In this document: in pieces, positions 23,821 to 36,894 of the stretch
How positions within the stretch are numbered: the stretch's first letter is position 1
Layout of the letters: the number at the start of each line of letters is the position of its first letter
Assembly: GCA_950097015.1 (NCBI GenBank)
Contig: CATNEN010000013.1
Location: 806,001 to 870,000, forward strand
Reading direction: 5' to 3'
DNA length: 64,000 bases
Origin: Macrostomum hystrix
Taxonomy: Eukaryota > Platyhelminthes > Macrostomidae
Translations under genes and position numbers: made by a program
The notes under the pieces: generated by a model
Database searches by the model: none
Told to the model about the DNA's origin: nothing
What the model saw: only the letters and a program-made list of their open reading frames with translations

Positions 23821-24254
23821 AGCTACCTTGCAAAACGTAGAATCTTGTTTGAATTACGATTTCATTTAGCTATAATATTTTCACTTTCCTACCGAACGCC
23901 CGACAACCCCAGATTTATCGATCGGCTTTGAAATTCTCTTCCTATTTCTCGAAAATCGCTGGAGTCTAGAAGCCTTCAGTCCAGCAACTTGGCGTGTAAG
24001 AACTGAGAAACGCATGAGAACTGAAAGCAAAAGAGTTTGCCATACGTCTCACTTCGAGTGCCAAAGTCGCTTTGAACAAAACGAAGGAAAGAAATAAAAA
24101 ATCAACTGCCACAATAAGAGAGTGTGCTCACATTTCTCTTCTCCGATAACGCCCTTCTATAGGATTTTTGAGAGCTGCATTCCTTCTAGCAGTAGAAGCA
24201 GAGGAGGCTATAGAAAGGCAAAGAGCAGAGCAGACCAAGGCTGGGCGGTCAGCA

Positions 24255-27200
24255 ATGGGCCAGTTCTATCGTCAGGAAGCCATTGCCTGGCTCTCCCTGC
24301 TAATCCTTGCCGTGCCCTCGTTAGGCCTCTTCTGCCTGCTGCTCTTGCACTTCCGCGGTCTGCTGAGAAGTCTGGACATCTGTCTGGCTGGCCTGATGCT
24401 GAGGAATGTGTTCTATTCGCTAGTGACTGTGCCCCTGTTGCTCTGCATGGTGTTTGGTGGAGTCCAATGGACGGTCGTTACCTGTCGGTTGCTGGTGTTC
24501 AGCTTGCACGCGCCTCTCTTAGTTTCGCTACTCGGCACAGCGTTTTTTGCAGTGGATAGACTGTTTCTGCTGCGCAAGGAGGGCGGCCCAGTCTATAACG
24601 GATGGGTGACTAATAAAGTGAAGCCGTTGATCATTATTAGCGGCTGGTCATGCGCCGCTTTCATCACTGGTGAGAAATGTTTTAGAAAGAATTTTACTGG
24701 GGCTCTCATTAGTAGCTATTGAACAGTGGAAAGCTATAAAGGCTATAAAAATCTATTTTTAGCTTTCTGTTGGCGGATTCTAATTGGTTGCTATTTTTAG
24801 CTTTTTGTTGGCGGTTTCTAATTTGTTGCTATTTTTAGTTTTTACTGGTGGATTTTAATTAGTTTTTATTTTTAGCTAATGACTACACTGATTCTAATTT
24901 GTGGAAACTTTGAGGGTCTATCCCGTAGCATCTATAACAATTAAGACCCGGATGAGAGATAGACATCAGAAAACAAGAGAAAAAAGTTTAATAGACACGT
25001 TTGCGATCTTTGCTAGACGTAAATTTGGAATTAAATGAAACTTTTAGCAGGAGCACAAAACTCAATCCAATATTTAGGCCTGGTGCCGATGAATCTGTGG
25101 ACTCGAGTAACGCCCGATGCTAAGAACTCTGGCCCGCGCTGCCAATTCTTACCCAGCCAGCTGGACTTCACCTATTCAATGATTGTCTGCGCCTGCAACA
25201 TCGCCTCCGCAGTGATCTGCGCCGCCTGCAGCCTTGACGGCTTTTTGCACCTGCGGCGGCCTCGCCACCCAGCTCAGGAGATGGTCACGCGCATCGTTGG
25301 CGGCAGCAAGAGCGTCGACGAAGGTTCCGACGACACCGGCGAAAGAGCATCAACAAAGCCAGGCCAGCAGCTGCGTCTGTCCGCCGAGTTCGACGCCAGA
25401 AAGCACGCCTGGGAGGCCTGGCGAGTCACGGCGACTGCCAACGCTGTGGCATTCTTCTTGAACCACCTGCCAATGCTGGTGAGCTTACCTGACTTACCTG
25501 CCGAATTCTGTGATCTTTCAAGGTCTTAATTATCCCGTCTAATGACAGTTCAATGGTATTCATAACCCCCGTTCTATGTCAGAATTCTAAAAATTAAGAT
25601 TTTAAATCGATATAAAATTGTCATAAATTTTTCTGTAAGAAAAGTTTTTGTCAAATAAATCTGATTTGTCTACTTACAGTAGCGTTTGTGGAATCAACGC
25701 AATATAAATGTGTTGATTTTGAAGCCACAACAAATCGCCTGCAATAATTTGGCCATCCTACGTTTTTTAATATGTTTGCTGACTGTTTAGCAAGTAGAAC
25801 TGAGTATATAAACTTGCCATCATCATCAACTTACAAAATTCAATCTGGTCATTAATAAATCATTTTCAGCCAAACTCGTACACTCAGCAAGGTTGCCTAA
25901 ATTCACTTAGCCAGACGACCAGAGACGGTAGCTGAATTATGGGATAATTTTCCCAACTACAGCCCGCGTTGCATAATCGAATCGGGAAGGGGGTGGTGGG
26001 GGGGGCAGAGACCTGGTGACCCGTGAAGCAAAACAAGCAATCTGAGTTTCCATGTGGCCATGTGGTCCGAAACTACCTTGTCACACTGTGTGTTGCTGGG
26101 TTGCCATGGGATTAAAGAATTTCTAGCTCATTTCACCTGCTCAATACTGAAGCATCGATCCTCAGCAATGGAATCTGATGAAGTCTCGCGTGTGTTGCCA
26201 GTGTCAACAAGCGCTAGGCCTGTGTGAAACATGCTTTTTTGCAACCAATTTTTTTCTCTAGAAAGTTTCTTTGTGCATTTTTTCCGCCGGCATATCAACC
26301 CGTTTGGCACAATGTCAACAAACACTGAATTATTCTCTTCCAATACTTTAGTCTCATTTCCTGCGTTTGCCTCTCTATCTGTGGAACGTTTTTTAGGAGT
26401 TTATCCCCCGTTTTTCCTAGCGATAATGCGGGCTGGTTTGCGACGAGACACGGGGAGGGAGATGTGACAGGGGCAGGTGATGACAGGAGACCCTTAAACA
26501 ATGTTTTGACAGTTTCCGCACTTTCTTTTTTCTTCTTTTTAGGTTCCTTCTTTTTTCTAGGTTTTTAACGTTGCCGAGGTCATTTATTATGATTTCTTTT
26601 AGGACCACCACCCGAACTAAAACAGGGGCCGACATTCGATCCGTTAGCCGAGTGTAAACAGCTGCCATTCGGCATTCCTCACAGCCGCATAGGCTTTGCC
26701 CGGATACAAATAAAACACACTAACTTTCACTTTGGGGTCAACGAGGGTCAGATTGAATTTGGGTCGCAAAGCACAATCGAATGAACTCCACAGATTTTGG
26801 ACTTCTCGGCTCTGGTGGTCTGGCCCGATCGCAGCGGCTCCGAATACATCATACTGCTGTTGCTGGAGTCCATTGTGCTGCCTAATTCTCTCTGGGTGGT
26901 TGCCGTGCGGTATCGCCACGTTGTCAACAGGCGCTGTTCGAGAGGAGACAGTCGAAATGACGGTTGAGTACTGCTCAAATATGACCGATTCTATCAGTCC
27001 TCTGGTGGGATTTGAGAGACCGATTCTAACAGTCCTCTGATGGGATTTGAGAGACCGATTCTATCAGTCCTCTGATGGGATTTGAGAGGCCGATTCTAAC
27101 AGTCCTCTGATGGGATTTGAGAGGCCGATTCTATCAGTCCTCTGATGGGATTTGAGAGGCCGATTCTATCAGTCCTCTGATGGGATTTGAGAGACCGATT

Positions 27201-30200
27201 TTATCAGTCCTCTGATGGGATTTGAGAGACCGATTCTATCAGTCCTCTGATGGGATTTGAGAGGCCGATTCTATCAGTCCTCTGATGGGATTTGAGAGAC
27301 CGATTCTAACAGTCCTCTAATGGGATTTGAGAGGCCGATTCTAACAGTCCTCTGATGGGATTTGAGAGACCGATTCTATCAGTCCTCTGATGGGATTTGA
27401 GAGACCGATTCTATCAGTCCTCTGATGGGATTTGAGAGACCGATTCTATCAGTCCTCTGATGGGATTTGAGAGACCGATTCTATCAGTCCTCTGATTGGA
27501 TTTGAGAGACCGATTCTAACAGTCCTCTGATGGGATTTGAGAGACCGATTCTATCAGTCCTCTGATGGGATTTGAGAGGCCGATTCTAACAGTCCTCTGA
27601 TGGGATTTGAGAGGCCGATTCTATCAGTCCTCTGATGGGATTTGAGAGGCCGATTCTATCAGTCCTCTGATGGGATTTGAGAGACCGATTTTATCAGTCC
27701 TCTGATGGGATTTGAGAGACCGATTTTATCAGTCCTCTGATGGGATTTGAGAGACCGATTCTATCAGTCCTCTGATGGGATTTGAGAGACCGATTCTATC
27801 AGTCCTCTGATGGGATTTGAGAGACCGATTCTATCAGTCCTCTGATGGGATTTGAGAGACCGATTCTATCAGTCCTCTGATGGGATTTGAGAGACCGATT
27901 CTATCAGTCCTCTGATGGGATTTGAGAGACCGATTCTATCAGTCCTCTGATGGGATTTGAGAGACCGATTCTAACAGTCCTCTAATGGGATTTGAGAGAC
28001 CGATTCTAACAGTCCTCTAATGGGATTTGAGAGACCGATTCTAACAGTCCTCTGATGGGATTTGAGAGACCGATTCTAACAGTCCTCTAATGGGATTTGA
28101 GAGGCCGATTCTAACAGTCCTCTGATGGGATTTGAGAGACCGATTCTATCAGTCCTCTGATGGGATTTGAGAGACCGATTCTATCAGTCCTCTGATGGGA
28201 TTTGAGAGACCGATTCTATCAGTCCTCTGATGGGATTTGAGAGACCGATTCTATCAGTCCTCTGATGGGATTTGAGAGACCGATTCTATCAGTCCTCTGA
28301 TGGGATTTGAGAGGCCGATTCTAACAGTCCTCTGATGGGATTTGAGAGGCCGATTCTATCAGTCCTCTGATGGGATTTGAGAGGCCGATTCTATCAGTCC
28401 TCTGATGGGATTTGAGAGACCGATTCTATCAGTCCTCTGATGGGATTTGAGAGGCCGATTCTATCAGTCCTCTGATGGGATTTGAGAGGCCGATTCTAAC
28501 AGTCCTCTGATGGGATTTGAGAGACCGATTCTAACAGTCCTCTAATGGGATTTGAGAGACCGATTCTAACAGTCCCCTGATGGGATTTGAGAGGCCGATT
28601 CTAACAGTCCTCTGATGGGATTTGAGAGACCGATTCTAACAGTCCTCTGATGGGATTTGAGAGGCCGATTCTATCAGTCCTCTGATGGGATTTGAGAGAC
28701 CGATTCTAACAGTCCTCTAATGGGATTTGAGAGGCCGATTCTAACAGTCCTCTGATGGGATTTGAGAGACCGATTCTAACAGTCCCCTGATGGGATTTGA
28801 GAGACCGATTCTATCAGTCCTCTGATGGGATTTGAGAGACCGATTCTATCAGTCCTCTGATGGGATTTGAGAGGCCGATTCTATCAGTCCTCTGATGGGA
28901 TTTGAGAGGCCGATTCTATCAGTCCTCTGATGGGATTTGAGAGGCCGATTCTATCAGTCCTCTGATGGGATTTGAGAGACCGATTCTATCAGTCCTCTGA
29001 TGGGATTTAAGAGACCGATTCTATCAGTCCTCTGATGGGATTTGAGAGGCCGATTCTATCAGTCCTCTGATGGGATTTGAGAGACCGATTCTATCAGTCC
29101 TCTGATGGGATTTGAGAGACCGATTTTATCAGTCCTCTAATGGGATTTGAGAGACCGATTCTAACAGTCCTCTGATGGGATTTGAGAGACCGATTCTAAC
29201 AGTCCCCTGATGGGATTTGAGAGACCGATTCTAACAGTCCTCTGATGGGATTTGAGAGGCCGATTCTATCAGTCCTCTGATGGGATTTGAGAGGCCGATT
29301 CTATCAGTCCTCTGATGGATTTGAGAGGCCGATTCTATCAGTCCTCTGATGGGATTTGAGAGACCGATTCTAACAGTCCTCTAATGGGATTTGAGAGACC
29401 GATTCTAACAGTCCTCTAATGGGATTTGAGAGACCGATTCTAACAGTCCTCTGATGGGATTTGAGAGACCGATTCTAACAGTCCTCTAATGGGATTTGAG
29501 AGGCCGATTCTAACAGTCCTCTGATGGGATTTGAGAGACCGATTCTATCAGTCCTCTGATGGGATTTGAGAGACCGATTCTATCAGTCCTCTGATGGGAT
29601 TTGAGAGACCGATTCTATCAGTCCTCTGATGGGATTTGAGAGACCGATTCTATCAGTCCTCTGATGGGATTTGAGAGACCGATTCTATCAGTCCTCTGAT
29701 GGGATTTGAGAGGCCGATTCTAACAGTCCTCTGATGGGATTTGAGAGGCCGATTCTATCAGTCCTCTGATGGGATTTGAGAGGCCGATTCTATCAGTCCT
29801 CTGATGGGATTTGAGAGACCGATTCTATCAGTCCTCTGATGGGATTTGAGAGGCCGATTCTATCAGTCCTCTGATGGGATTTGAGAGGCCGATTCTAACA
29901 GTCCTCTGATGGGATTTGAGAGACCGATTCTAACAGTCCTCTAATGGGATTTGAGAGACCGATTCTAACAGTCCCCTGATGGGATTTGAGAGGCCGATTC
30001 TAACAGTCCTCTAATGGGATTTGAGAGGCCGATTCTAACAGTCCTCTGATGGGATTTGAGAGGCCGATTCTATCAGTCCTCTGATGGGATTTGAGAGACC
30101 GATTTTATCAGTCCTCTGATGGGATTTGAGAGACCGATTCTAACAGTCCCCTGATGGGATTTGAGAGGCCGATTCTAACAGTCCCCTGATGGGATTTGAG

Positions 30201-33200
30201 AGACCGATTCTATCAGTCCTCTGATGGGATTTGAGAGACCGATTCTATCAGTCCTCTGATGGGATTTGAGAGGCCGATTCTATCAGTCCTCTGATGGGAT
30301 TTGAGAGGCCGATTCTATCAGTCCTCTGATGGGATTTGAGAGGCCGATTCTATCAGTCCTCTGATGGGATTTGAGAGACCGATTCTATCAGTCCTCTGAT
30401 GGGATTTAAGAGACCGATTCTAACAGTCCTCTAATGGGATTTGAGAGGCCGATTCTAACAGTCCTCTGATGGGATTTGAGAGACCGATTCTATCAGTCCT
30501 CTGATGGGATTTGAGAGACCGATTTTATCAGTCCTCTAATGGGATTTGAGAGACCGATTCTAACAGTCCTCTGATGGGATTTGAGAGACCGATTCTAACA
30601 GTCCCCTGATGGGATTTGAGAGACCGATTCTAACAGTCCTCTGATGGGATTTGAGAGGCCGATTCTATCAGTCCTCTGATGGGATTTGAGAGGCCGATTC
30701 TATCAGTCCTCTGATGGATTTGAGAGGCCGATTCTATCAGTCCTCTGATGGGATTTGAGAGACAGATTCTAACGTCGGTTGATGAGATTTTTCATGCCTG
30801 GGATAAAAAGTTAAGCTTAGTTGTGACAGACTTACTTAGGAAGTCTATTTCATTTCCTTCCTGTTTCGTCAAGCAGTAATTTTCACGCTACTCAAAATTT
30901 TCCATTCCATCATCTCCCGCTACATCAAACGAATTTTCTAAGTTGCAAGGGTAACTTAATTACGCAAATTCATGGATAGGATCTCACCGAGGTTTATGCC
31001 TAGAAGCATAAGATAAACAAATATTATCCGCAATCAGATAATTGCACCTGCTATTAGGAGACTGTCTCGCGGCCAATCAAGCATGTTTAGACTAGCAGCT
31101 TTTAAAAGCAAAAAAACTGCAAACTCGTATAGCAACAAGCTCACCGAGTCATGACCTCACGGAGGCCTGACCTCCTCGTGTTCCAGATTTTGTTAATCTT
31201 GTTCTACATTCGCGCGAGAGGTGCCAGAGGGACTTGTAATGAATCAGGAAAGATGAAAAGATGAAAATATCATCCAATGCATCACAGAAACATTCTCTGA
31301 ATCACAGAATCATTCAAAGCATCACAGAATCATTCAAAGCATCACAGAATCATTCAAAGCATCACAGAATCATTCAAAGCATCACAGAATCATTCAAAGC
31401 ATCACAGAATCACGCAAAGCATCACAGAATCATTCAAAGCATCACAGGATCATTCAAAGCATCACAGAATCATTCAAAGCATCACAGAATCACTCAAAGC
31501 ATCACAGAATCATTCAAAGCATCACAGAATCACTCAAAGCATCACAGAATCATTCAAAGCATCACAGAATCACTCAAAGCATCACAGAATCATTCAAAGC
31601 ATCACAGAATCATTCAAAGCATCACAGAATCACTCAAAGCATCACAGAATCATTCAAAGCATCACAGAATCATTCAAAGCATCACAGAATCACTCAAAGC
31701 ATCACAGAATCACGCAAAGCATCACAGAATCATTCAAAGCATCACAGGATCATTCAAAGCATCACAGAATCATTCAAAGCATCACAGAATCATTCAAAGC
31801 ATCACAGAATCATTCAAAGCATCACAGAATCATTCAAAGCATCACAGAATCATTCAAAGCATCACAGAATCACGCAAAGCATCACAGAATCATTCAAAGC
31901 ATCACAGGATCATTCAAAGCATCACAGAATCATTCAAAGCATCACAGAATCACTCAAAGCATCACAGAATCATTCAAAGCATCACAGAATCACTCAAAGC
32001 ATCACAGAATCATTCAAAGCATCACAGAATCACTCAAAGCATCACAGAATCATTCAAAGCATCACAGAATCATTCAAAGCATCACAGAATCACTCAAAGC
32101 ATCACAGAATCATTCAAAGCATCACAGAATCATTCAAAGCATCACAGAATCACTCAAAGCATCACAGAATCACTCAAAGCATCACAGAATCACCCAAAGC
32201 ATCACAGAATCATTCAAAGCATCACAGAATCATTCAAAGCATCACAGAATCACTCAAAGCATCACAGAATCATTCAAAGCATCACAGAATCACTCAAAGC
32301 ATCACAGAATCACTCAAAGCATCACAGAATCATTCAAAGCATCACAGAATCACTCAAAGCATCACAGAATCATTCAAAGCATCACAGAATCACTCAAAGC
32401 ATCACAGAATCATTCAAAGCATCACAGAATCATTCAAAGCATCACAGAATCACTCAAAGCATCACAGAATCATTCAAAGCATCACAGAATCATTCAAAGC
32501 ATCACAGAATCACTCAAAGCATCACAGAATCACTCAAAGCATCACAGAATCACCCAAAGCATCACAGAATCATTCAAAGCATCACAGAATCATTCAAAGC
32601 ATCACAGAATCATTCAAAGCATCACAGAATCATTCAAAGCATCACAGAATCATTCAAAGCATCACAGAATCACCCAAAGCATCACAGAATCACTCAAAGC
32701 ATCACAGAATCACCCAAAGCATCACAGAATCACTCAAAGCATCACAGAATCACTCAAAGCATCACAAAATCACTCAAAGCATCACAGAATCACTCAAAGC
32801 ATCACAGAATCACTCAAAGCATCACAGAATCACTCAAAGCATCACAGAATCACCCAAAGCATCACAGAATCACCCAAAGCATCACAGAATCATTCACAAT
32901 AGCTCGTATGCGCTAGGTTTAGCATCCTGGACCCCGGAAAGCATTCACAGCAGCTCTCTCACTCCCCGCAGATTTGTACTGCGCAATGCAGCAGTTCCAG
33001 AAGCGGTGCACCCTAATGGGGTCAGTTTATCGCGGCCAGCGCTCGGTCTCCTCGGCTGCGGCTTCCACGGCAAACTCTGCTGCGTCAGCGGCTGCCAGAT
33101 CTGCTGGCTCGCATATTCAACAGAAGCTTCACCGAGCTCGCGCTGTGACAGCCGCTTCCAATCCCGTGTTCACAATGAACCCAGGTCGACCATTGTCGCT

Positions 33201-33981
33201 CAACATCAAAGAAGCCGCCCCATCCGTTGCCACCACGTCGAACAATGGCGATGCCGACGATTGCGCCGACACGGTCGCGGACGCCTACGACGCCAACCTG
33301 GAGACATCCGTCAGCGCCTGGAAGCCAGTCAGCGTCGGCGAGATCGTCCGAGCCCGCGTGCCGCCATCCCTGGCCACCCTGCCCGAGGACATCGACGTCG
33401 CCAATGGCGCGGATCCTTGGTCGACGACAAGCACAGACTTGGTGCAGCAGTTCGAGGACAGCTTCTTCATCGACGCCGTGATTGTCAGCTCGAGGAGCGA
33501 CCCGGCCGGCTGGGCCGGCGGCGCCGGAGTCGACAGCTCCGGCCGCACGAGCCCGTCCGCCGGCGCCGCTAGCCTAAGCGACGATGTCGTCGGGAGCATC
33601 GACGATCGTGTAGAGCAAGACATCGACGGAGACTTCTATCTGAGCCCGGCGGAGATTCAGCAGATTGTCGCTCAGCGACGTCAGCGTCAGCTCGAAGAAG
33701 ATCGCCGTATCGAAGCGATGAATTCGACCAGCCAGAGCAGCACGGAGCTCCGCGGTGACTGGCCAGGCGAAGACGACGCCGAAGGACCCGGGACTGTGAC
33801 CGAAGGGCAGCTGAATGAGGCTTTTCTTTTCGGCGACGGAAATTTTGAGGACTTCGAACTGGCGGAAACGCCCGTGTCCGCTGTGCTGCCAGTCGATGAA
33901 GCGACGGAGCCGATGGACTCAACTAGGAGGAGCCTGAACCAGAAAAACAACTTCACTCAGGAGTTCGACGTGTTCCTGTGA
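24255..33981 (+). CDS. Class A-like orphan G-protein-coupled receptor
   Basis: Exons 24255-24669, 25078-25478, 26794-26962 and 32972-33981 give about 664 residues. The first ATG opens MGQFYRQEAIAWLSLL; an acceptor-like TTCTATAG lies at 24155-24162. Seven hydrophobic segments are seen: about 10-32, 40-64, 77-100, 122-138, 169-190, 252-275 and 288-308. Family marks are Cys at the start of helix 3 (C77), D-R-L (101-103) in place of DRY, and an extracellular-loop-2 Cys (C160). Helix 6 keeps a Pro (NHLP) but no CWxP. Helix 7 has LPNSLW where NPxxY is usual. A third intracellular loop of about 60 residues is Gly/Ser/Lys-rich. The last exon is a cytoplasmic tail of about 335 residues rich in Ser, Asp and Ala, ending in TQEFDVFL. 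The ligand is unknown. The donor of exon 3 (GACG then GTTGAG) is my best guess; other phase-1 donors lie nearby, and an exon inside the 6 kb intron cannot be excluded. Confidence 0.72.
24740..24885. repeat. Short tandem repeat in GPCR intron 1
   Basis: Three diverged copies of a ~48-bp unit containing GCTATTTTTAGCTTTTTGTTGG. Confidence 0.6.
25479..26793. other. GPCR intron 2
   Basis: AT-rich intron of 1.3 kb without a recognisable exon, array or element. A poly-G tract lies near 25990-26008. Confidence 0.4.
26985..30775. repeat. 35-bp satellite-like array in GPCR intron 3
   Basis: About 108 copies of a 35-bp unit containing GATGGGATTTGAGAGACCGA. Variable sites are GAGAC/GAGGC, CTATC/CTAAC, TCTGATG/TCTAATG and CCTCT/CCCCT. 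A rare one-base deletion (GATGGATTTG) occurs at about 29314 and 30713, 1,399 bp apart, marking a block duplication of 40 monomers. Confidence 0.97.
30776..31274. other. Spacer between two arrays in GPCR intron 3
   Basis: Unique AT-rich sequence of about 500 bp; no exon or element recognised. Confidence 0.4.
31275..32900. repeat. 20-bp minisatellite in GPCR intron 3
   Basis: About 81 copies of CATTCAAAGCATCACAGAAT with no length change across the array. Variants at one position (CATTC, CACTC, CACGC, CACCC) and a GAAT/GGAT site create a mosaic. It reads as a 551-codon open frame; I regard this as non-coding because a 20-bp unit gives the same peptide repeat in every frame. Confidence 0.97.
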
Positions 33982-34374
33982 TCCCCATCCCAAAAATCCC
34001 GATCCAAAAATCCCGATCCAAAAATCCCGATCCAAAAATCCCGATCCAAAGAATCCCGATCCAAAGAATCCCCATCCCAAGGATCCCCATCCCAAGGATC
34101 CCCATTCCAAGGATCCCCATCCCAAAAATCCCGATCCAAAGAATCCCCATCCCAAGAATCCCCATCCCAAGGATCCCCATCCCAAGGATCCCCATCCCAA
34201 GGATCCCCATCCCAAGGATCCCCATCCCAAGGATCCCCATCCCAAGGATCCCCATCCCAAGGATCCCCATCCCAAGGATCCCCATCCCAAGGATCCCCAT
34301 CCCAAGGATCCCCATCCCAAGGATCCCCATCCCAAGGATCCCCATCCCAAAAATCCCCATCCCAAGGATCCCGA
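33977..34374. repeat. 15-bp minisatellite starting at the GPCR stop codon
   Basis: About 26 copies of GGATCCCCATCCCAA (early copies AAATCCCGATCCAAA). The first copy overlaps the terminal TGA (33979-33981), so the receptor 3' UTR begins with the array. Confidence 0.95.
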
Positions 34375-34814
34375 GGTCATTGCAGCTGTCCATTATCCAG
34401 TATGTACAGAAAATATCATGACCTTTTTTGCCTAAATACTCAGCCGCTTGACGCCTTCCGACAATTATTTAATCATGCCGCTTAACAGTACGGTGCCAGA
34501 ATGCATGCCTCAGGTATGATTTGAAAATCAACATTTTTTGTCTGACTTGTAAACGAGATTCCACCGCTGCTGCGTGATTTTCAATTGGCACAATAAATAT
34601 ATTATTTATCACATGGGGCTAATTTTCCTACCTTAAATAATTTATCCTTTATTAAAATTTTGAAATTCTGTGAGGCAATGCTCACTTTCACTGTGCCTTG
34701 GAGGTTGACTCTCATGAATACCCCCGATTATTATGTAGGTTCAGAATTGCTAACTCGTGTTTTGATTTTTCTGAAATAGCCCGTGATAGAAGTCTATCCA
34801 TAGTTTCTGGCTGG
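34375..34814 (+). other. GPCR 3' flank with candidate polyadenylation signal
   Basis: Unique AT-rich sequence. AATAAA at 34592-34597, about 610 bp after the GPCR stop, is the best candidate for its 3' end. Confidence 0.4.
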
Positions 34815-35345
34815 GATTCCTGCTGTGCTTCTAGCTGCGATTCCAGCTACGATTCTAGCTGCGATTCTAGCTGCGATTCTAGCTACGATTCTAGCTGCGA
34901 TTCTAGCTGCGATTCTAGCTACGATTCTAGCTGCGATTCTAGCTACGATTCTAGCTACGATTCTAGCTGCGATTCTAGCTGCGATTCTAGCTACGATTCT
35001 AGCTGCGATTCTAGCTACGATTCTAGCTGCGATTCTAGCTGTGATTCTAGCTGCGATTCTAGCTACGATTCTAGCTGCGATTCTAGCTGCGATTCTAGCT
35101 ACGATTCTAGCTGCGATTCTAGCTACGATTCCTGGTACGATTCCTTCCATGCATCAAGCTACATCCCAGCTACGATTCTAGCTACGATTTCTGATACGAT
35201 TCCTTCCGTGCTTCTAGCTACAACCCAGCTACGATTGTAGCTACGATTCTAGCAACTATTCTAGCTACGAATCCTGGTGCGATTCCTTCCGTGATTTGTG
35301 CTAAAACCCAGCTTCGATTCTAGCTACGATTCCAGCCTGATTTCA
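34815..35345. repeat. 12-bp minisatellite
   Basis: About 30 regular copies of GATTCTAGCTGC / GATTCTAGCTAC up to 35125, then diverged longer units containing GATTCCTTCCATGC. Confidence 0.94.
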
Positions 35346-35689
35346 GCAACAATTTTCGGATAAAACGACAATTATTTCTCCGCTTCTAGCTAGGACTTGA
35401 GAGTTTGGGGACTGACTCATCGCACCTTGTTGAATCATGACTAAAAACCATTATCTAGCTGGTAAGCTCACATTACTGCGCCGACAAAGGTACGAAAAGT
35501 CTTACAGATCTGTTGTAAGACCTATCGATCACCTTGTTGATATTGATCTGAGCACACACACACACCGGAAGATGAGACGGCACGTGACTAAAAAGAATGT
35601 AGCTCGTATCTTTCAGTAGTAAATTTTTATCACAAAAGCGCAATCAGTTTTTTTGCTTGGCTTTTTGAGTAGATCATTGTGCTGGAGTT
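35346..35689. other. Unannotated spacer
   Basis: No gene, RNA or repeat recognised apart from a short (AC)n tract near 35555. Confidence 0.3.
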
Positions 35690-35975
35690 ACACACAGTTC
35701 AATCGCAGAATTGTAAGTTGTGAGTTATGCGAACTGTGAATTTTTTTATAGTGAATTGTGTGAACGGTGAATTGTATGGATGGTGAATTCTGTGAATGGT
35801 GAATTGTGCAAATTGTGAATTAGGAATTGTCTAAATTGTGTATGAATTGCTTGAATTTTGGGAATTGTGTGAATTGTTAATTGTGAATTCTGTAAACTGT
35901 GAATAGTGTGAATTGTTCATAGTGAACTATGAACTATGAATGTGTGAATAGTGAATTTTGTGAATGGTGCAATGC
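35690..35975. repeat. Degenerate GTGAATTGT repeat
   Basis: Irregular 8-10 bp units (GTGAATTGTG, GTGAATGGTGAATT). A decayed short-unit array. Confidence 0.75.
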
Positions 35976-36894
35976 AGAATGTGCCTGGCAGGAAGCTCTG
36001 GCTTAAAAAGGCTGCATTTGAAGCTTGCAGCCTCAGCTCCGACAGTTGCAGTTTTGCATTGCCGTGTTCTCTCGCCAAATTTAGTCGCTCATTGTTTCGC
36101 AGAGAAGCCAGCAAGCAGGAGAAACATTTGCTTTCTTGGAATGCGCTTCCAAAGTGGTCTGGCTACCCTCGCCAATTACGGATGGGAGATCCTCTCAGAT
36201 GGGGATTTCAAAATCAATTGGGGTCTGGGGTGGGCAGGAACCGCAGAAATTCCTCGCCAAATTTCCCAAGGTCTTCGAATCCTTTCATTTCTCGTACCTT
36301 CGAGGCAAATTTGGCTTCTTATGTTTCCAGATCGGGTTTTAGAAGTGTGCGCGCGCGTGTGTGTGTTTTTCACTAATCCCCATCTCTTCTTTCACAATTC
36401 CGTTGATAAGACGCAAGAGGAGCTGCAGGCTGCACCACCCGTGTGACTCATTGCGACATCCCCTTCCCAACGTGTTGGGCTTCCCTACGCGGCATGGGAA
36501 GGATGAATGGGGCGCCCAGAGTCACACGTCAATGCGTCTTGGGAGATTTTGTGGCGAAATAGGATTCCCCACTTCTCGACATCTTGACGCTGGGCGATCG
36601 GGATTTGTCAGGGTGGAGAACCGCGCCCAGCAACAGCTCGAGGAGATCGGATAGGCCCTCAAATCTTCAATAGCTGCTCATGTCGCCTACCTTGGCTCTT
36701 TGGGGGTCTTGAAAACCGTCCTGAAATTTGTCTAGCGTATCGCACGACACGAGAACTTCTATTCATACAATTGCAGCTGTCATTTGGATGGGACAGAGTA
36801 AAATTGGATGACTTAAGCTCCAGGATCCCAACAATTCGTGGACACAAATCCCAGCGATCATGTGACCTTCGTTTTGCTACCTCCGTCTACAAAC
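35976..36894. other. Intergenic spacer
   Basis: Unique sequence with overlapping short open frames in several frames (up to 160 codons at 35964-36446). I find no domain, no splice-consistent gene model and no codon bias, so I leave it unannotated. Confidence 0.3.

Noticed and set aside
31275-32900. CRISPR-like array of regular repeats
   Set aside because: Units are contiguous with no unique spacers, and the genome is plainly eukaryotic with introns.
31261-32916. 551-codon frame of 20-residue KASQNHSKHHR-type repeats
   Set aside because: The 20-bp unit yields the same peptide repeat in every frame and lies inside the GPCR intron; explained by periodicity.
35964-36446. Possible gene with frames of 141-160 codons
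   Set aside because: Three overlapping frames are open, no domain or plausible splice structure, and the amino acid composition looks random.
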